From Bimuria novae-zelandiae CBS 107.79 (lineage: Eukaryota > Ascomycota > Dothideomycetes > Pleosporales > Didymosphaeriaceae), in contig ML976683.1 in the NCBI GenBank assembly GCA_010015655.1, positions 230,722 to 294,721 of the forward strand: a DNA stretch of 64,000 nt. Reading direction: 5' to 3'. Shown here piece after piece: positions 32,613-44,399 of this stretch. Each line of letters opens with the position of its first letter. The stretch's first letter is position 1. The notes under the pieces were generated by a model. It was not told the DNA's origin. It ran no database searches and saw only the letters and a list, made by a program, of their open reading frames with translations. The position numbers were made by a program, and so were the translations under genes.

Positions 32613-34065
32613 CCGAACAAGCAAACTACTGGTCAACCGCCTGCGGCATGCTCAAACTCTCTTGCCAACTCTATCCCACTAGCGCGGAAGAGATTGCCGC
32701 CATTGTCCGCATTCTTAACGCCAATAACGAGACTTTCGCCATCAAATCTGGTGGCCATAATCCGAACCAGGGCTTCTCGAGTATTGATGGAGGACCACTG
32801 ATCTTGACGAGGGAGCTGAACGAAGTGATATACGATGCTGCGAGTGGTACGGTTAGAGTCGCCCTAGGTAATGAATGGGAGGATGTAATCGGGGCATTAG
32901 AAGGAACAGGCGTTACGGTAGCCGGGGGTCGCATAGGTGACGTTGGTGTCGGTGGGTAAGTTTAAGCTTCGTCAAAAAAGTCGCCGGGTGCTGACCTTGG
33001 GAAGACTTGTCCTGGGTGGCGGACTTAGCTTTTTGTCCACACAGTATGGATTGGTCGCCAACAACATCGTATAATACGAGGTTGTGCTAGCCAATGCATC
33101 AATCGTCACGGCGTCGGAGAACTACAACACCGATCTGTGGAAAGCGTTGAAAAGAGGGACCAACAAACTACAGCATCGCAACATTGTACACGATTAAGGC
33201 ACACCCGCAGGGACAGATTTGGGGCGGTAATATTATCTATACTCCAGATAAGACTCCGGAAATCCTGGCTGCTGTCCGAGACTTTACGGAGTACTATCCT
33301 GACGACAAGGCTGGCATTGTGAGTAACGATCCGATGCTCATACGTACATACATACACTGACTTGTCCTTCAGAACATAACCATTGAGCTCACCCAATTTG
33401 GTGTCATCGACATGTGGTTGATGTTCTTGTTCTATGAGGGACCGACACCGCCCGCAGGAGTTTTCGACAATTTTACTGCCATCGCACACTTGTCAGACAA
33501 CACTTAGACCCGCAGCTACAACGATTTGTTAACGTACAACAACTTTGGGGTGATCAAGATGGAGATCTACACCATCGCAATCGAGACGATTCCGCTGCCG
33601 AGCGTTGATGTGGGGCCCGAATTCCTTGGGGACATTTAAGACAACTGGAGGAACACGACTGAATCTGTCATTAATGCAGCGGGACTGATTAGATCAATTG
33701 CCTCCCAGCCAATCCCGAAGAGACTTGCTCGTAAAGCGAAGGAGATGGGTGGAGATTTGCTCGATCTGGACGACGATATTGACCGCATCATCTTGGAGTT
33801 TGATTCTTCATGGTTATCGACACTCGACAACAAGAGGATGAATGCTGCTACGCAGAAGTTGTACATTGGCTCCAAGAATTTGGTGGACCAGTACCAGGGG
33901 CAAGGAAAATTGACTGAGGCATACCTCCCTCTTTTTGCGAACGATGCTTATTATCGACAAAACTATTTTGGCCGGCTACGGACTGCGGATTTTGCGCGTC
34001 GCGTACGCGACGAGTATGATCCGACCGGCTTCTTTGCGAGCCGAACCGGCGGTTGGAAGATGTGA
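32613..34065 (+). pseudogene. FAD-linked (berberine bridge enzyme-like) oxidase pseudogene
   Basis: After a good 3' splice site (CTAAC...TCCAG, 32612) the sequence encodes a PCMH-type FAD-binding domain: YWSTACGMLKLSC, IKSGGHNPNQGFSSIDGG and VAGGRIGDVGVGG. After an intron come GGGLSFLSTQYGLVANN and later the oxidase half, ending YDPTGFFASRTGGWKM. It is broken by TAA at 33072-33074, TAG at 33505-33507 and TAA at 33637-33639, and by a frameshift near 33163-33170 between KRGTN and the expected SIATLYTIKAHPQG. A further intron is likely near 33320-33372. Intact relatives are secreted flavin oxidases of secondary metabolism; this copy cannot make a full enzyme. The first exon is uncertain. Confidence 0.8.
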
Positions 34066-35609
34066 GCCTACAGAATTTGTCAGGTGAGCAAACTCCTGGC
34101 GATCCGTACGAGTACAGAACTGGCGGCCGTTGCACTACCCTTGCTCGGTTCACAGGCGGTAAGTAAGTTTTTGGCCTAGTCCGCAGTAATAAACATAATT
34201 ATGTCTCAGCATGCGTCTTTTATCGATTGTGAGGGCTCGGATGCCGATGCACCACTGTAGCGAGGCTTGAGTGAGGCTATGTTCATGGTCCGCTTTGGCG
34301 AGGTTGCGTGAACGGCTGCGTGAGATGACACGCGTGGAAACCGGCACCCAACCAGGCGTTCGATCGCATCGTACCTGGGAATACTCACTGGTTCGGATAG
34401 GCCCGTGGCGGAGACAGCCGGGAGCTTAGAATAGCGCTGCCGCGTGCAAGCAATCGATAGCATCATGTTCTCTTGGTGGTTATTCTTGCCGTCTGAGGCG
34501 GCTTGGTCCGCACATACGCACACACGCACACCTCAGGCAACTGGCCAGTACAACTGAGGCACGACGGAGTGGACTCAACAGCGCAAAGGAGCAGTGTACC
34601 TTGTGCGCCTCCCCAGGTCGCTGGCTGTCTGCCCAGTGAGCGCTTCACATCGCGATGTGGTTGGAAGCACGTGCGGCGCGACCCCATAGTCGACCGCGCC
34701 GTCTCGACGGCCGCCGATCGGATCACTGTTTCGAAACAGCCGCTCCACTGTCATCGTGCGCTTAGCAAGGCGACAAGGCAGCGAGGCTCTGCGCTCTATC
34801 ATTGTCGCTGTCATCCAAGGTCGTGCGCCGTCCATTCTGCCCATCCCTTTCCACACGTGCAACCCCTACGCTGTGGTTGCTATACCCTTTTCTCCGCCTG
34901 CATGCGTTTCCAGAACCATGTGCTTAGGACGGACGCCAAAGACTCGCTGCTGCAGGTCCGCGATGCATGCTCAGCCCTACCGAATATTGGACCATCCCCT
35001 GTCGTGGCCGCCAGGCCCGTCTGTAGCGATCCTATCATCGCCGGGTTCGACTAAGCGCCGGCCACCCTCACGCTGCACCCGCTGCGCAAAATTAGAATAG
35101 GTGCGCCAGCCGCAGAGGAAATATCCTCAAACAGGCGCTTCTTGTCTCCCCGGAATTCTCCCTTGCTCCGAATAGGGAACGGCTCAGACGCCCTGTCGAC
35201 CAGTTTATGGACCACTCCACGCGTTTTGGGAGAAGCGCCAGTATCATGGCCGCAGTTTCACCATCATCTGGCGATTACTCTAACGGATCCCTGTGTCAGA
35301 TAATTCTCCGGGCGGCCTGTGTGGCCCTTTGTTTAGATGGACACAACGGCTGCGGCTCTGATATAAAGTCGAGGCGCGGGGCCTAGCTTGGGCCTTCTTC
35401 AGATACTCCAACCCATCACTCATCAAGCTCATATTCCTTCGTTTCTTTGCTGTCCGATCCATCTCCTACCTTTCGTTCCAGCATCACTTTCGTTCCGATA
35501 CCTCTAATCCTAATTGACATCTCCTCTCGCTTCAGCCTCTCAGTCACATCTCTCCCATTCGCTGCCCTCTGCATCTATATCACTTTCTCTCTCGTTTTCG
35601 TCTCTCTCG
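34066..35609. other. Intergenic; pyrimidine-rich leader of the Myb gene
   Basis: No recognised gene. The last 160 bp (about 35450-35609) are strongly C/T-rich on the plus strand, as expected just upstream of a fungal start codon. The 183-codon frame at 34503-35054 has no domain and is regarded as chance. Confidence 0.45.
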
Positions 35610-36400
35610 ATGATTGCCAGTATGCCGAAAGCTGAAAGAGTCTCGTCTGTGCAACGCCATTCGGTCTCTACTGCATCTGCTGCGGGAGCCGGAGCGCGGA
35701 GCGCTTCATGGTCTCAGCAGGATGATGATCAGTTAATCAAAGCACGCGCTCAGGGCCTGAATTGGAACCAGATATCTCCCAAGTACTTTCCTTCCAAGTC
35801 TGCGAATGCGTGTCGTAAGAGGCATGAGCGCTTGATGGAGAAGCAAAACGCTGAACAGTGGGATGGGGTCAGGCTCGACATCCTAGCTGAGGCCTACATG
35901 GAGGTTCGGGCTGAAATGTGGCGCATCCTGGGTGCCAAAGTAAACGAAAAGTGGCAGCTCGTTGAACAAAAGGTATGTCAAGCATGCCTCCATCCCAATA
36001 CCAATGTCAACCACCCCTCATTTATTGAGGAGCCCACAAGAGCTGACATGTGCTGACTTGCTCGTAGTGTATGGAGAAGGGGCTCAAGAACCTCACGCAA
36101 GCGTACCGCCAGGCACAGAGGAAGCAGGGTACCTACGATCTTAGCAACGATGACAGTGGCGTTGGCATTTCTGACCTGGAGGAAGACCCGAACGAGAACC
36201 CTTCGCCAGTGTTGACGGACGTTTCTAATCAGATGCCTATAGCGTATCAACAGTCCACGGGCTATCAGCAAACGCGCGTTCCATCGATCCATTCGATCCT
36301 CCAGCATCCCCAGCCCACGATGATGCAGCCGCAGCATATGGGTCGTCAACCCATGGCGCCGCAAGCCATGGGATACACCTCGTACGCTCCGCACAACTAA
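35610..36400 (+). CDS. Myb/SANT-domain protein
   Basis: Exons 35610-35972 and 36068-36400, with a 95-nt GTATGT...CGTAG intron, give 231 residues. A single Myb/SANT-like repeat lies at about residues 32-80 (SWSQQDDDQLIKARAQGLNW, then PKYFPSKSANACRKRHERLM), with the spaced tryptophans W34 and W53. A second helical segment follows, and the C-terminal third is Gln/Pro/Met-rich without structure. The ATG at 35610 opens the frame; a second ATG at 35622 is four codons in. One repeat can bind DNA weakly or mediate chromatin contacts, so a transcription regulator is inferred. Target unknown; I do not recognise a named ortholog. Confidence 0.75.
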
Positions 36401-37928
36401 GTGGTTTGCTCCTATTCTCGGACCCTGACCTTGTCTCCTTTTCTTTTGGCTTCGGCCTTACTTTTTGCCTTCTTTTCCTTTGGCTTCGGCTTTCTATCAT
36501 CTTTCTGTCGAATCTCACGACCTTACGATCGCTCCCTTCATCGCTTCTCGATATACCTTGTACCAATACCATCACGCTCCTTGAGGGACCGAATGACCCA
36601 GCACGATGGCAACCCGAGTCCATCCTTAGTTAGTACACACACCTAGAAGTTGGGCTAGGTTTTCCCCTTTTCACTACTTTCATCTCTATATTTTTATTTC
36701 TGATATCTCCTTACTTGTAATCGGGCAGGAATTCTACGGACATTCGCTGTTATTATTCTCACGACGGGACGCATCGCATTGGGCAGGGGCATATTTGGCG
36801 TCTCGCATCACTATCTTTAAGAGATATTCACCAGGGACGGCAGGGCAGGGGATAGATTTCCGGTTGTATCTACATTTCCTAGCTTTCCTTACTCTCGACT
36901 ATCTCTTTGGGTGCGAGTTTCTACAATTATTTTCATCATCTCCTTACCACTCGCATCATCTGCATTGGCAGGACTGTGTGCTTTTGCGACATGACTGACT
37001 CGACACTCGTTGGAGACCACGGACAGGACGATACCCGGATTGACGAGGCTACGATATGGGACGATGGATTGGAGTCTAATGTGTCTTATTTGGACGGAAA
37101 TAGTGATGAAAATTTCCTTCACTAGTCGATTGTTCCAACAGGGAGAATGGACATGGTTTGAGGCGCTAGACTTGTTTAATATTGATTCGCGCCGAGTGTA
37201 CAACTGTGATATGCAATTGGCAGCAACATGGAGGCCGTGATAGTAGTACACAAAAAAGTTGTAGACAGTTGTCAATATCACCACCTTTTCTATATCAGCT
37301 CAGTAGAATCAACCAGTACAGCTGTCAGCCCTGCATGAAACCCCAGGCTATCTACAAAGAATGCCGTCTGTACCTGCATAATCCACATTTCGTGAATGTA
37401 TGCACGAATCCTCACCGGTCAGCAATCCCCGCGGTCCTCCTCCATGCAGACCAGACAAGTCAACAAGCAAGTCAAGTCTTGCGAACGGCCCTACTGTTGG
37501 GACGTGCAGGTTGTCACGAACCAGAGGGTGCTCCGTCAACGAGACTTGACTTGCTTGTTGCCAACTGTGATGCAGACCAACTACACAAGCTACCTAGTTC
37601 GAAGTAGCACGACAGGAGGCTTCGCTGCTCGTCCATCAGCATCGCCCCAGTCAGACCCCTCCCTTTTCCAGTCCTCCCGTCCCAACCCTCGTAAAATCAA
37701 TAAACTCGTGCATGGACAACTCGACGATGGATGGCAGGACACACGTGCATGGGTGTGTACCCCGCGCTAAAAATAGTGGCCCCACGATCTCGGCCGGCCC
37801 GTTCGCGGGTTAGTGCACATGCATTCCACTTCGATGACCTAACCACGGTAGACTGGTTTTCGGTGCTCCGCCTCGGTGCCGTCACCGTTCGTTCGGTTGG
37901 GCTTGACCATGGGAGGACCACACGAGCA
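36401..37928. other. Intergenic region containing a perfect 19-bp hairpin
   Basis: About 1.5 kb between the Myb gene and the sirtuin gene. It starts with the Myb 3' region, which has an imperfect C/T-rich repeat near 36430-36490. Apart from the inverted repeat at 37461-37560 nothing was recognised. Confidence 0.45.
37461..37560. repeat. Perfect 19-bp inverted repeat with 62-nt loop
   Basis: Left arm 37461-37479 (CAACAAGCAAGTCAAGTCT) and right arm 37542-37560 are exact reverse complements. The transcript of either strand would fold into a hairpin. It lies about 370 bp upstream of the sirtuin start. Possible explanations are a small-RNA precursor, a leader hairpin or a transposon remnant. Confidence 0.6.
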
Positions 37929-39115
37929 ATGGCCCCCGTTCGTGCCCCCTTCCGCATCCCGTACACGAGTCCGCTGCCGGCACCGCGCATAATCCCCGCC
38001 AGCGCGAGCACTGCCTCGGGCGCTATTGCTGCCCTCGTCGAGTTCCTTGATCCCGCCTCGCATCGTACGAGTGTCGGCAGCGATGGGCGTGGGAGGGCGC
38101 TGCTCCTTACTGGCGCCGGCATTTCGGTCGCGAGCGGGCTGGCAGACTACCGCGGGACGAAGGGGACGTATACGCTGAACAAGACATATCGGCCCATCTA
38201 CTACAACGAGTTCTGCGAGAACCATGAGGCACGGAAGAGGTACTGGGCGAGGAGCTTCTTGGGGTGGACCAGTCTGCTGAAGGCGAAGCCGAACGCTGGG
38301 CACGAGGCCGTCAGAAGGCTGGGACAATTGGGTATTGTAGACAGTGTCATCACGCAGAGTAGGTCAGAATCTTGTCGCGTTCAATCCACTTCGTCTGGCT
38401 GACTCAAGCAGACGTGGACAGCTTCCACCCAAAAGCACATCCTTCATTGCCGACCATCGAGCTCCACGGCTATCTCCGCACCCTTACCTGCCTTACGTGC
38501 AAGTCGTCGTACGACCGAAACCATTTCCAAACCGACCTCGCGCGCCTCAACCCCACGTGGGCGGCGTTCCTCCAAGAGATGCTCGCCATGGGCGCCCTCG
38601 ACACCGAGAACCCAGACGAGCGGCGACAGCGCGGTTTGAAGTCCAACCCGGACGGAGACGTTGACATACCCGGGGCGCCTTATACGACCTTCAGATACCC
38701 AGCATGCCCTACGTGCCTGGAGAAGGGAGAGAAGGGAGAGAAGGGAGTGGCTATCGACGAGGACGGCGCGTGGAAAGAAGGAGGCGTGGGCGGCGTCTTG
38801 AAACCCAGCGTCGTCATGTTTGGCGAAAGCATACCGGCGGAAAGAAAGAATGCTGCCGAGCAGGCAGTGAACTATGCATCACGAGTACTGGTCATTGGCA
38901 GCAGTCTGGCTACCTATTCGGCATGGCGCCTTGTCAAACACGCGAAGGAGCTCGGCATGCCGATTGGGATATTGAATATCGGAGGAGTGCGAGGCGAGGA
39001 TACTTTCTTCGCTGATGTACCGGAGAATACGGGGAAGCGGGCAGTACGGTGTAGCGAGAGTGCAGACGTGGTCCTGCCCGAAGTTGTCAAGGCGCTAGAA
39101 GGCAGGACGAGGTAG
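37929..39115 (+). CDS. NAD-dependent protein deacylase, class II sirtuin (SIRT4-like)
   Basis: Exons 37929-38358 and 38412-39115, over a 53-nt intron, give 377 residues. Sirtuin motifs are in order: LLTGAGISVASGLADYRG (NAD-binding loop from residue 62), the splice-created VITQNVDSFHPKAH, catalytic His162 in ELHGYL, zinc ligands CLTC (170, 173) and CPTC, then KPSVVMFGESIP and VIGSSLATYSAWRL. Spacing and the ADYRG and ESIP forms fit the SIRT4-type class II group, mostly mitochondrial. The N-terminus is basic with many Ala/Pro/Ser, compatible with a targeting peptide. A GEKGEKG-containing loop after the second zinc pair is an unusual insertion. Reaction (deacetylation, ADP-ribosylation or other deacylation) cannot be decided. 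Confidence 0.9.
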
Positions 39116-39442
39116 CACGCCTCGTGTACTTGTAGATATGTGTATCGTTCATGTATAACCAGCTACCCGGTAGACTTGGAATATAGACATCGCCTCGACG
39201 ATGCGCGATAGCAGTGTTAGATGTCGACCCAAGTTGGCAATCATCTACTTGTTCCATCGTCTATTCCAGCAATTGTCCCTGCTGCGCCTCTGCTTGAGCT
39301 TTCCTTTGCTCCAGCTCATTTCAACAAGAATGCACACAGTCTATACCATACCCTGAATCGTGTGCAGAAGAAGCTGCATACGACCTCCAAATGACGGTTT
39401 GCAAGCCCTGGCCCTCGCTCGCCAAGCTTTCCGGTACGAAGA
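39116..39442. other. 3' flank of sirtuin gene up to the compartment boundary
   Basis: Normal-composition sequence, presumably 3' untranslated region. It ends at the inverted-repeat element that begins the AT-rich compartment. Confidence 0.5.
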
Positions 39443-40017
39443 GGTTGGGTCAGATCCGCACGGACCAGAATACCAAAAATCTAACCTTTACTTCTTAATA
39501 TCTTACCTAATACTAGAGATATATTAATGCAAATTTTACGTAAAGTGCATATGTATATATATATAAAGAAAAATATACTAAAACCTTAGGTAATTTTAGC
39601 TACTCTAGAGTCTACTTTATCTATTATTTATTGGTTTTGTTTTAATAAATGTGGTGCATAGTTACAACGATCAGGGAGCTCGTAAATAAAGTCTATTAAA
39701 GAGTAAAAGTCCTACTTAGAAGCTTAGCTATTTATAAAGTTAGGAGGATTACATGCTTAGCTATCTGGCTGCTTGGCGCAATCCTAGCTCGTATAACAAA
39801 GTTCTAGCCAGGAGCCAGCGAGCTTCTGCGATAATAAATAATTAGAAAACAGAGGGCTAGAGTTAATAGAGTTTCCTAAAATTTTGAATATACTATTCTT
39901 TATATATATATACACCTTATATAAAATTTGTATTAATATATCTCTAGTATTAGGTAAGATATTAAGAAGTAAAGGTCAGATTCTTAGTGTTCTGGTCCGT
40001 GCGGATCTGACCCAACC
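39443..40017. mobile_element. MITE-like element with inverted repeats of about 140 bp
   Basis: The left end GGTTGGGTCAGATCCGCACG and the reverse complement of the right end are identical for the first 28 bp and stay closely similar for about 140 bp, with mostly transition differences. The roughly 290-bp centre has no coding capacity. No clear target duplication is visible, so the superfamily is not assigned. A related terminus (GTTGGGTCTGAC..., then ACCAAAATTCTAAAC) occurs near 52550. Confidence 0.7.
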
Positions 40018-41858
40018 CTAACCTAATCCTAACCCATTTATCAGCCAATCTTTTAGAGATCTTTAAACTCCTTTCAAAGCGTCTCCTTAGGTCTATCTTA
40101 GGCTTTAAGGTTTATAACTTTTAGACATTCTTTAGCGACGCTATAAAATCCCTTAACCTATTGTATAACTTTTAGTTCTTTTATTTTAACGCAAATAGTG
40201 CGCCTATAATTACTTTTTACAAACTCTAAAGTACTATTTTCTTATTTTTAATTTTAATACGTACTTTAGTCTTCCTCATCTAAATAGACTTCTTAGTCGG
40301 GGCTATAATAACATAATTCTTAGTTAGCTATAATTTACTTTAAACTATATTATACTCGTCTTCTCCTTTAGAGATTTATAACTAACACTATTTTATATAG
40401 CCTTTTATGTCGATCTTCATCTCCATGGTCTAATAGGTATATACTGTATAACCTAACTATTTACTTTAAAAACCGTAATCTTCCTTTTAAATAATATCAT
40501 TTAAAGATAAAACCGTACGTTAAGTATTCCGAATTAATTATTATAAATATAAACGTAATATTATATACTAGCGTATATATAATAATTAGTATTAAATTTA
40601 GCTACCTTCTTTAAAAGTTATTATTACTTATTTTAAAGTCCCTACCTAGCTTCTTCTTCTTTTATTCGTGCCTTTAGGCGGGAGGACTTAGTTTTTTTAC
40701 CTTTATATTAATAACCTTTTTTAAAACGTTATTCTCTTCTCTAGCCTTGAGTAAGTTAGCCTAAGTTTTATTTAGCATTTACGCTAGTATAAGAGAGTAC
40801 TAACTCGTATAGCATATATTCTTATTATAATAAAAATTGGCGATTTTTTGCCTCGCTTTTAAAATACGCCATTAAATATCTATATAGCCTGTCCACGCTT
40901 ATTCTCCCCTCTAGACTTCAATTACGGGACCTTTCCTACTTTAACCTCGGAAGTAGGCTCTTAATCTATAGTATTATTTATTCAAAAATTTTTATAGCCA
41001 TAATTATAGTTTTAACATAAATTCTTTTTTATAGAGGCTACCTGGTCCTGTAGCCTCTGTAAGGTCTAATCTTAACCTACTTCTATACTACCTATCTAAT
41101 TTTAGAGGGTTTCTTATATGGCGTATTAGTAGATAACTTTTAATTTTCCTTTATTATGTATTTATTTAGCCTCTATAGCTAATTGATTAAATAATATGTT
41201 AAAGTTAGTTAACTTTATGACTTTTTATTAGAGCTTATAAATATTTTTATAGTAATTTCTTTCGTTATTAGAACGTAGATTAAATTCTTTAAGAATGTCT
41301 AGAACTTTTCTATAGTATAATTAGAATTTATTTAAATATAAGCTTAGATAATAGAGGCCGCGCGTTCTCTTAAGTAACTAATAATATATCTTAAAAGGTC
41401 CTTAAAGGCCATCTTATCTTTTTAAATCTTATAGCCTATTTATGCTTACTAAATACGCTATTAATTTTATTCTTTCTTAAATAAAGGTAGGTCTACTACT
41501 TTAGGCCGCTAGGATAATACGCGTTTACTAATTTAAGTAACTAGTATTTAACTTAAGTTTCTTTTGTTATAAGTAATTATTAGTTTATTATTAAGTAATT
41601 TAAGTAATTATCTCTATACTTAGAAATAAAGATAAAGTAAAAGTACTTATTATAGGCGTTAGTACTTTTACTACACCTTTATTTTACTCCTCTTCTTTAG
41701 GTAATGAAAAGTTTTTTTATAGTATTCCCTTCTTACTTATAATTAATAACTATACTAAAGTTCTCCTATTCTATAAGGTACTAGATATAACGTATTTACT
41801 CTCCTTAAATAGGCAGGTCGTACCTAGGCTGGTAAATAGGTTAAGGGTTACTAGGCTC
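40018..41858 (-). mobile_element. RIP-degraded gypsy gag fragment with telomere-like left edge
   Basis: The left edge reads CCCTAACCTAATCCTAACCC (40016-40035). The rest is AT-rich. Parts (about 40480-40700) align with the gag region of the gypsy element at 47960-48100 in the same minus orientation, so this is a second, separate fragment of that family. No open frame remains. Confidence 0.5.
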
Positions 41859-41994
41859 GGATTAGGGTTAGGTTAGGGTTACATAGACATTAGGTTAAGG
41901 TTAAGTTAGGATTATATAAATATTAGATTAAGGTTAGATTAGGGTATTAAAGCGTTAGGTTAGGGTATTAAAGCGTTAGGTTAGGGTTAGGTTA
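41859..41994 (+). repeat. Degenerate telomere-like array (TTAGGG variants)
   Basis: About 135 bp made almost wholly of TTAGGG, TTAGG, TTAAGG and GGATTAGGG-like words, with two copies of GTATTAAAGCGTTAGGTTAG at its end. It lies just left of the full-length gypsy element. Canonical fungal telomere repeat is TTAGGG; the variation suggests an old interstitial array or a transposon end with similar sequence. Confidence 0.55.
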
Positions 41995-42023
41995 AAATTA
42001 TACTAACTATATTTGGTTAGACC

Positions 42024-42184
42024 TGTAAGGGGCTGGGTACTTAAGGAGTCAAAGATGCTAGAAGAATACTTATAAATTTAATAAAAAGTCTAAAGTTAAG
42101 CTTTAGACATTAAATTTATATATTTAAGGTTTAAATAACTAATGATTCAGAATTTAAGGTAATAAATAGGCGTAGCCTATTATA
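42024..42184 (-). repeat. 3' LTR of the gypsy element
   Basis: 161 bp, same length as the copy at 51464-51624. On the plus strand it begins TGTAAGGGGC and ends CCTATTATA (the RIP-changed partner of ATTACA). It is bordered by the polypurine tract on the element side. Confidence 0.8.
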
Positions 42185-42899
42185 TACCTCCCTTTCCTAT
42201 ATTAAGGATAAAGAAAATTCTCTACATTTTATCTTACTATATAGCTTTGCGATTATTTTATTATCTACTTATAATCCTCTTACTATTATAAACCTTTTAC
42301 TAGTTCTATTCTTGCGTGTCTAATTTTATATTCTTACTATAAGTAGTTACTATAGTAGTGTGTTTGCGCTAGTGTGTTTGCGCTAGTGCGTTTGCTCATT
42401 ATTATATATATATAATTACTTCCTGCCTAGCTTTTAAACCTTACTTTTTTATACTCTTTCTCTCTTTATTTTAACTTTATGCACTATAACATCTTGCTTT
42501 TAGCATAGTTTTCTTTAACTTTAAAATTTAATTCCTCTCTCTATTCTCATAAGATAGCTAGCCCTTTACGTAATACTTACGTAATATAAACTCTTAAGCG
42601 TTAGAGGCGTGCTATTAATTTTAATAATAAAATAACAGAAGCCTAATCCCTATTATAATTACTTAGTTACTAACTTAAGAAAAATAAGCTTTTTAAAAAT
42701 AAAGTTACTATTTTTTACGATAGCATAATCCTCTTTAGCTAGCTTATTAAGAAGGCTAATCCTTTTAAAGCTTATAAAGCAAGTTTTAGACTCTTTTATA
42801 TGCTTTTTTTTTCTTTTTTCTACCTTCTAACTTAGCTCCTTACTTTTCTAACTTTCTTTTTAGTTCTTTATTAGCCTGGATGTGCGCACTTACTAACTT

Positions 42900-43670
42900 A
42901 ACAAGCTTAGCTTTTAAAGCCTAATTTTACTACGCGTGATAATTAAGCGCTAGTGTATTAATTATATTACTTATAAACGCGTTTATTAGTAGGTGCTAGT
43001 AGGTAAAATAGTGTCTTATAAGAAGTATTATACCTACAAGCTTACTAGCTATACTAGATAAGTATGCTTTAGTCTAACTTATTCTAGATAACTTTAGGGT
43101 GTGCTCTACTAACTTCTTCCCTTACTTAGATTTAGCCTACCCTTAATAAAGTTAGCTACGAAGAGTTTGCTAATATTATAATTATTAGTATAAATTACCT
43201 TATAAATAAAATATTAAAGAGTAATTAGGAGTAAAAGGTCTTCTTTACTAATCTTAACGCGTTTTGTTTTGCTTATTAGATTACTATTAACTACTATACC
43301 TTTTTTTAAAAGTAAGACTACTATTACTTTAGGCCTTATTACTTTTTTTCAAGTCTGTGTAGCTCTTACAGCGTATTACTATTATAGTTAAAAAAACTTT
43401 TCACCTTCTTTAAGTTTATACTACTAACTTTAAGGTATTTTATTAAAAGTATAAGAACCCTTTTATAATTTCCTTTTAATTACTAAAGCTATTTTATAAA
43501 ACTAATATCGCGTAGTTCTCTAGCAAGTTTATAATAGTAAACAAGGGCATCGTAATAAATAGTTTCTAGGTAACAAATAATATCCTCGCGGGAGCTAATA
43601 AGCCTACTTAAGCTTTTTAAGACTTACGCTAGCGGCTTTAAGCTATTATAATTAAAAATTACTTAAGTAA
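42900..43670 (+). pseudogene. Decayed ORF antisense to gypsy pol, between integrase and 3' LTR
   Basis: One plus-strand frame stays coherent for about 770 bp with only TAA/TAG interruptions, each explainable as former CAA/CAG. Readable segments include LNKVSYEEFANIIIISINYL, FFTNLNAFCFAY and SLCSSYSVLLL. No domain recognised. It runs opposite to pol, in the same place as the Cys-rich ORF of the other gypsy copy at 4145-4620, though the two proteins do not look alike. The true start may lie upstream (about 42480). Confidence 0.45.
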
Positions 43671-44399
43671 AGAGGATAATAACTTCTTTAATCTTAGTAG
43701 TATATTAGATAGTAAAGAAGAAGACCGAGGTATTATCACAAAGGATTTTATTATACCTTTAGTAGCTAAAAATCTTTTTTTATCTAGTTTCTTTTTTCAA
43801 CTTAACTTTAGTTTAATTCTCAGGATCCTTTTAATTATAAGGATTATCCCTTACTATTATAGAAACTATTTAGTTTCATGATTATTCTTAGTAGTTTAAA
43901 AAGTTTTTTAAATTACTTTGTTAGGATTCCTTCTTGACTTTCTTTCTTAAGTAGATAAAATCACTTATACCTTCTCTTAGCCTAATTTTTAGTCTTACCT
44001 AATACTTAACTTTATCCCTTAATAATATTATTCCTGCCCATATCTTAGACAACTTTATCTAGCTAGATTTATTAGCTTAGTAGGACAGGCATAGTAGAGC
44101 CTCTTTTAGGCCCTAATAGAAGCTAATTTAGGGAATATCGCAGTAGAATCCTATTAGGAGTTTTCTATTATAACTTTAATATAGTTTAGTAAACTTCTTT
44201 TAATAGTTTAACGTAGTATCTTAGTTAAGGCTCTTACGAGTTTCTTAAGTTCTTTAAGAGTAGTTTTTTTTACTACACTAGGTATTCTACTCTCTTGCCT
44301 TTATAGGACCAACGTTCTTTGTATATATTAATTATACTATACTTTTTTCCTTTTTTTTATAATTGCTTTAAGCTAAGCGTTATTAGTAATTTAGCTAGG

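Noticed and set aside
34503..35054. 183-codon plus-strand frame
   Set aside because: No ATG-based domain structure, no resemblance to any family I know, and an overlapping frame of similar quality.
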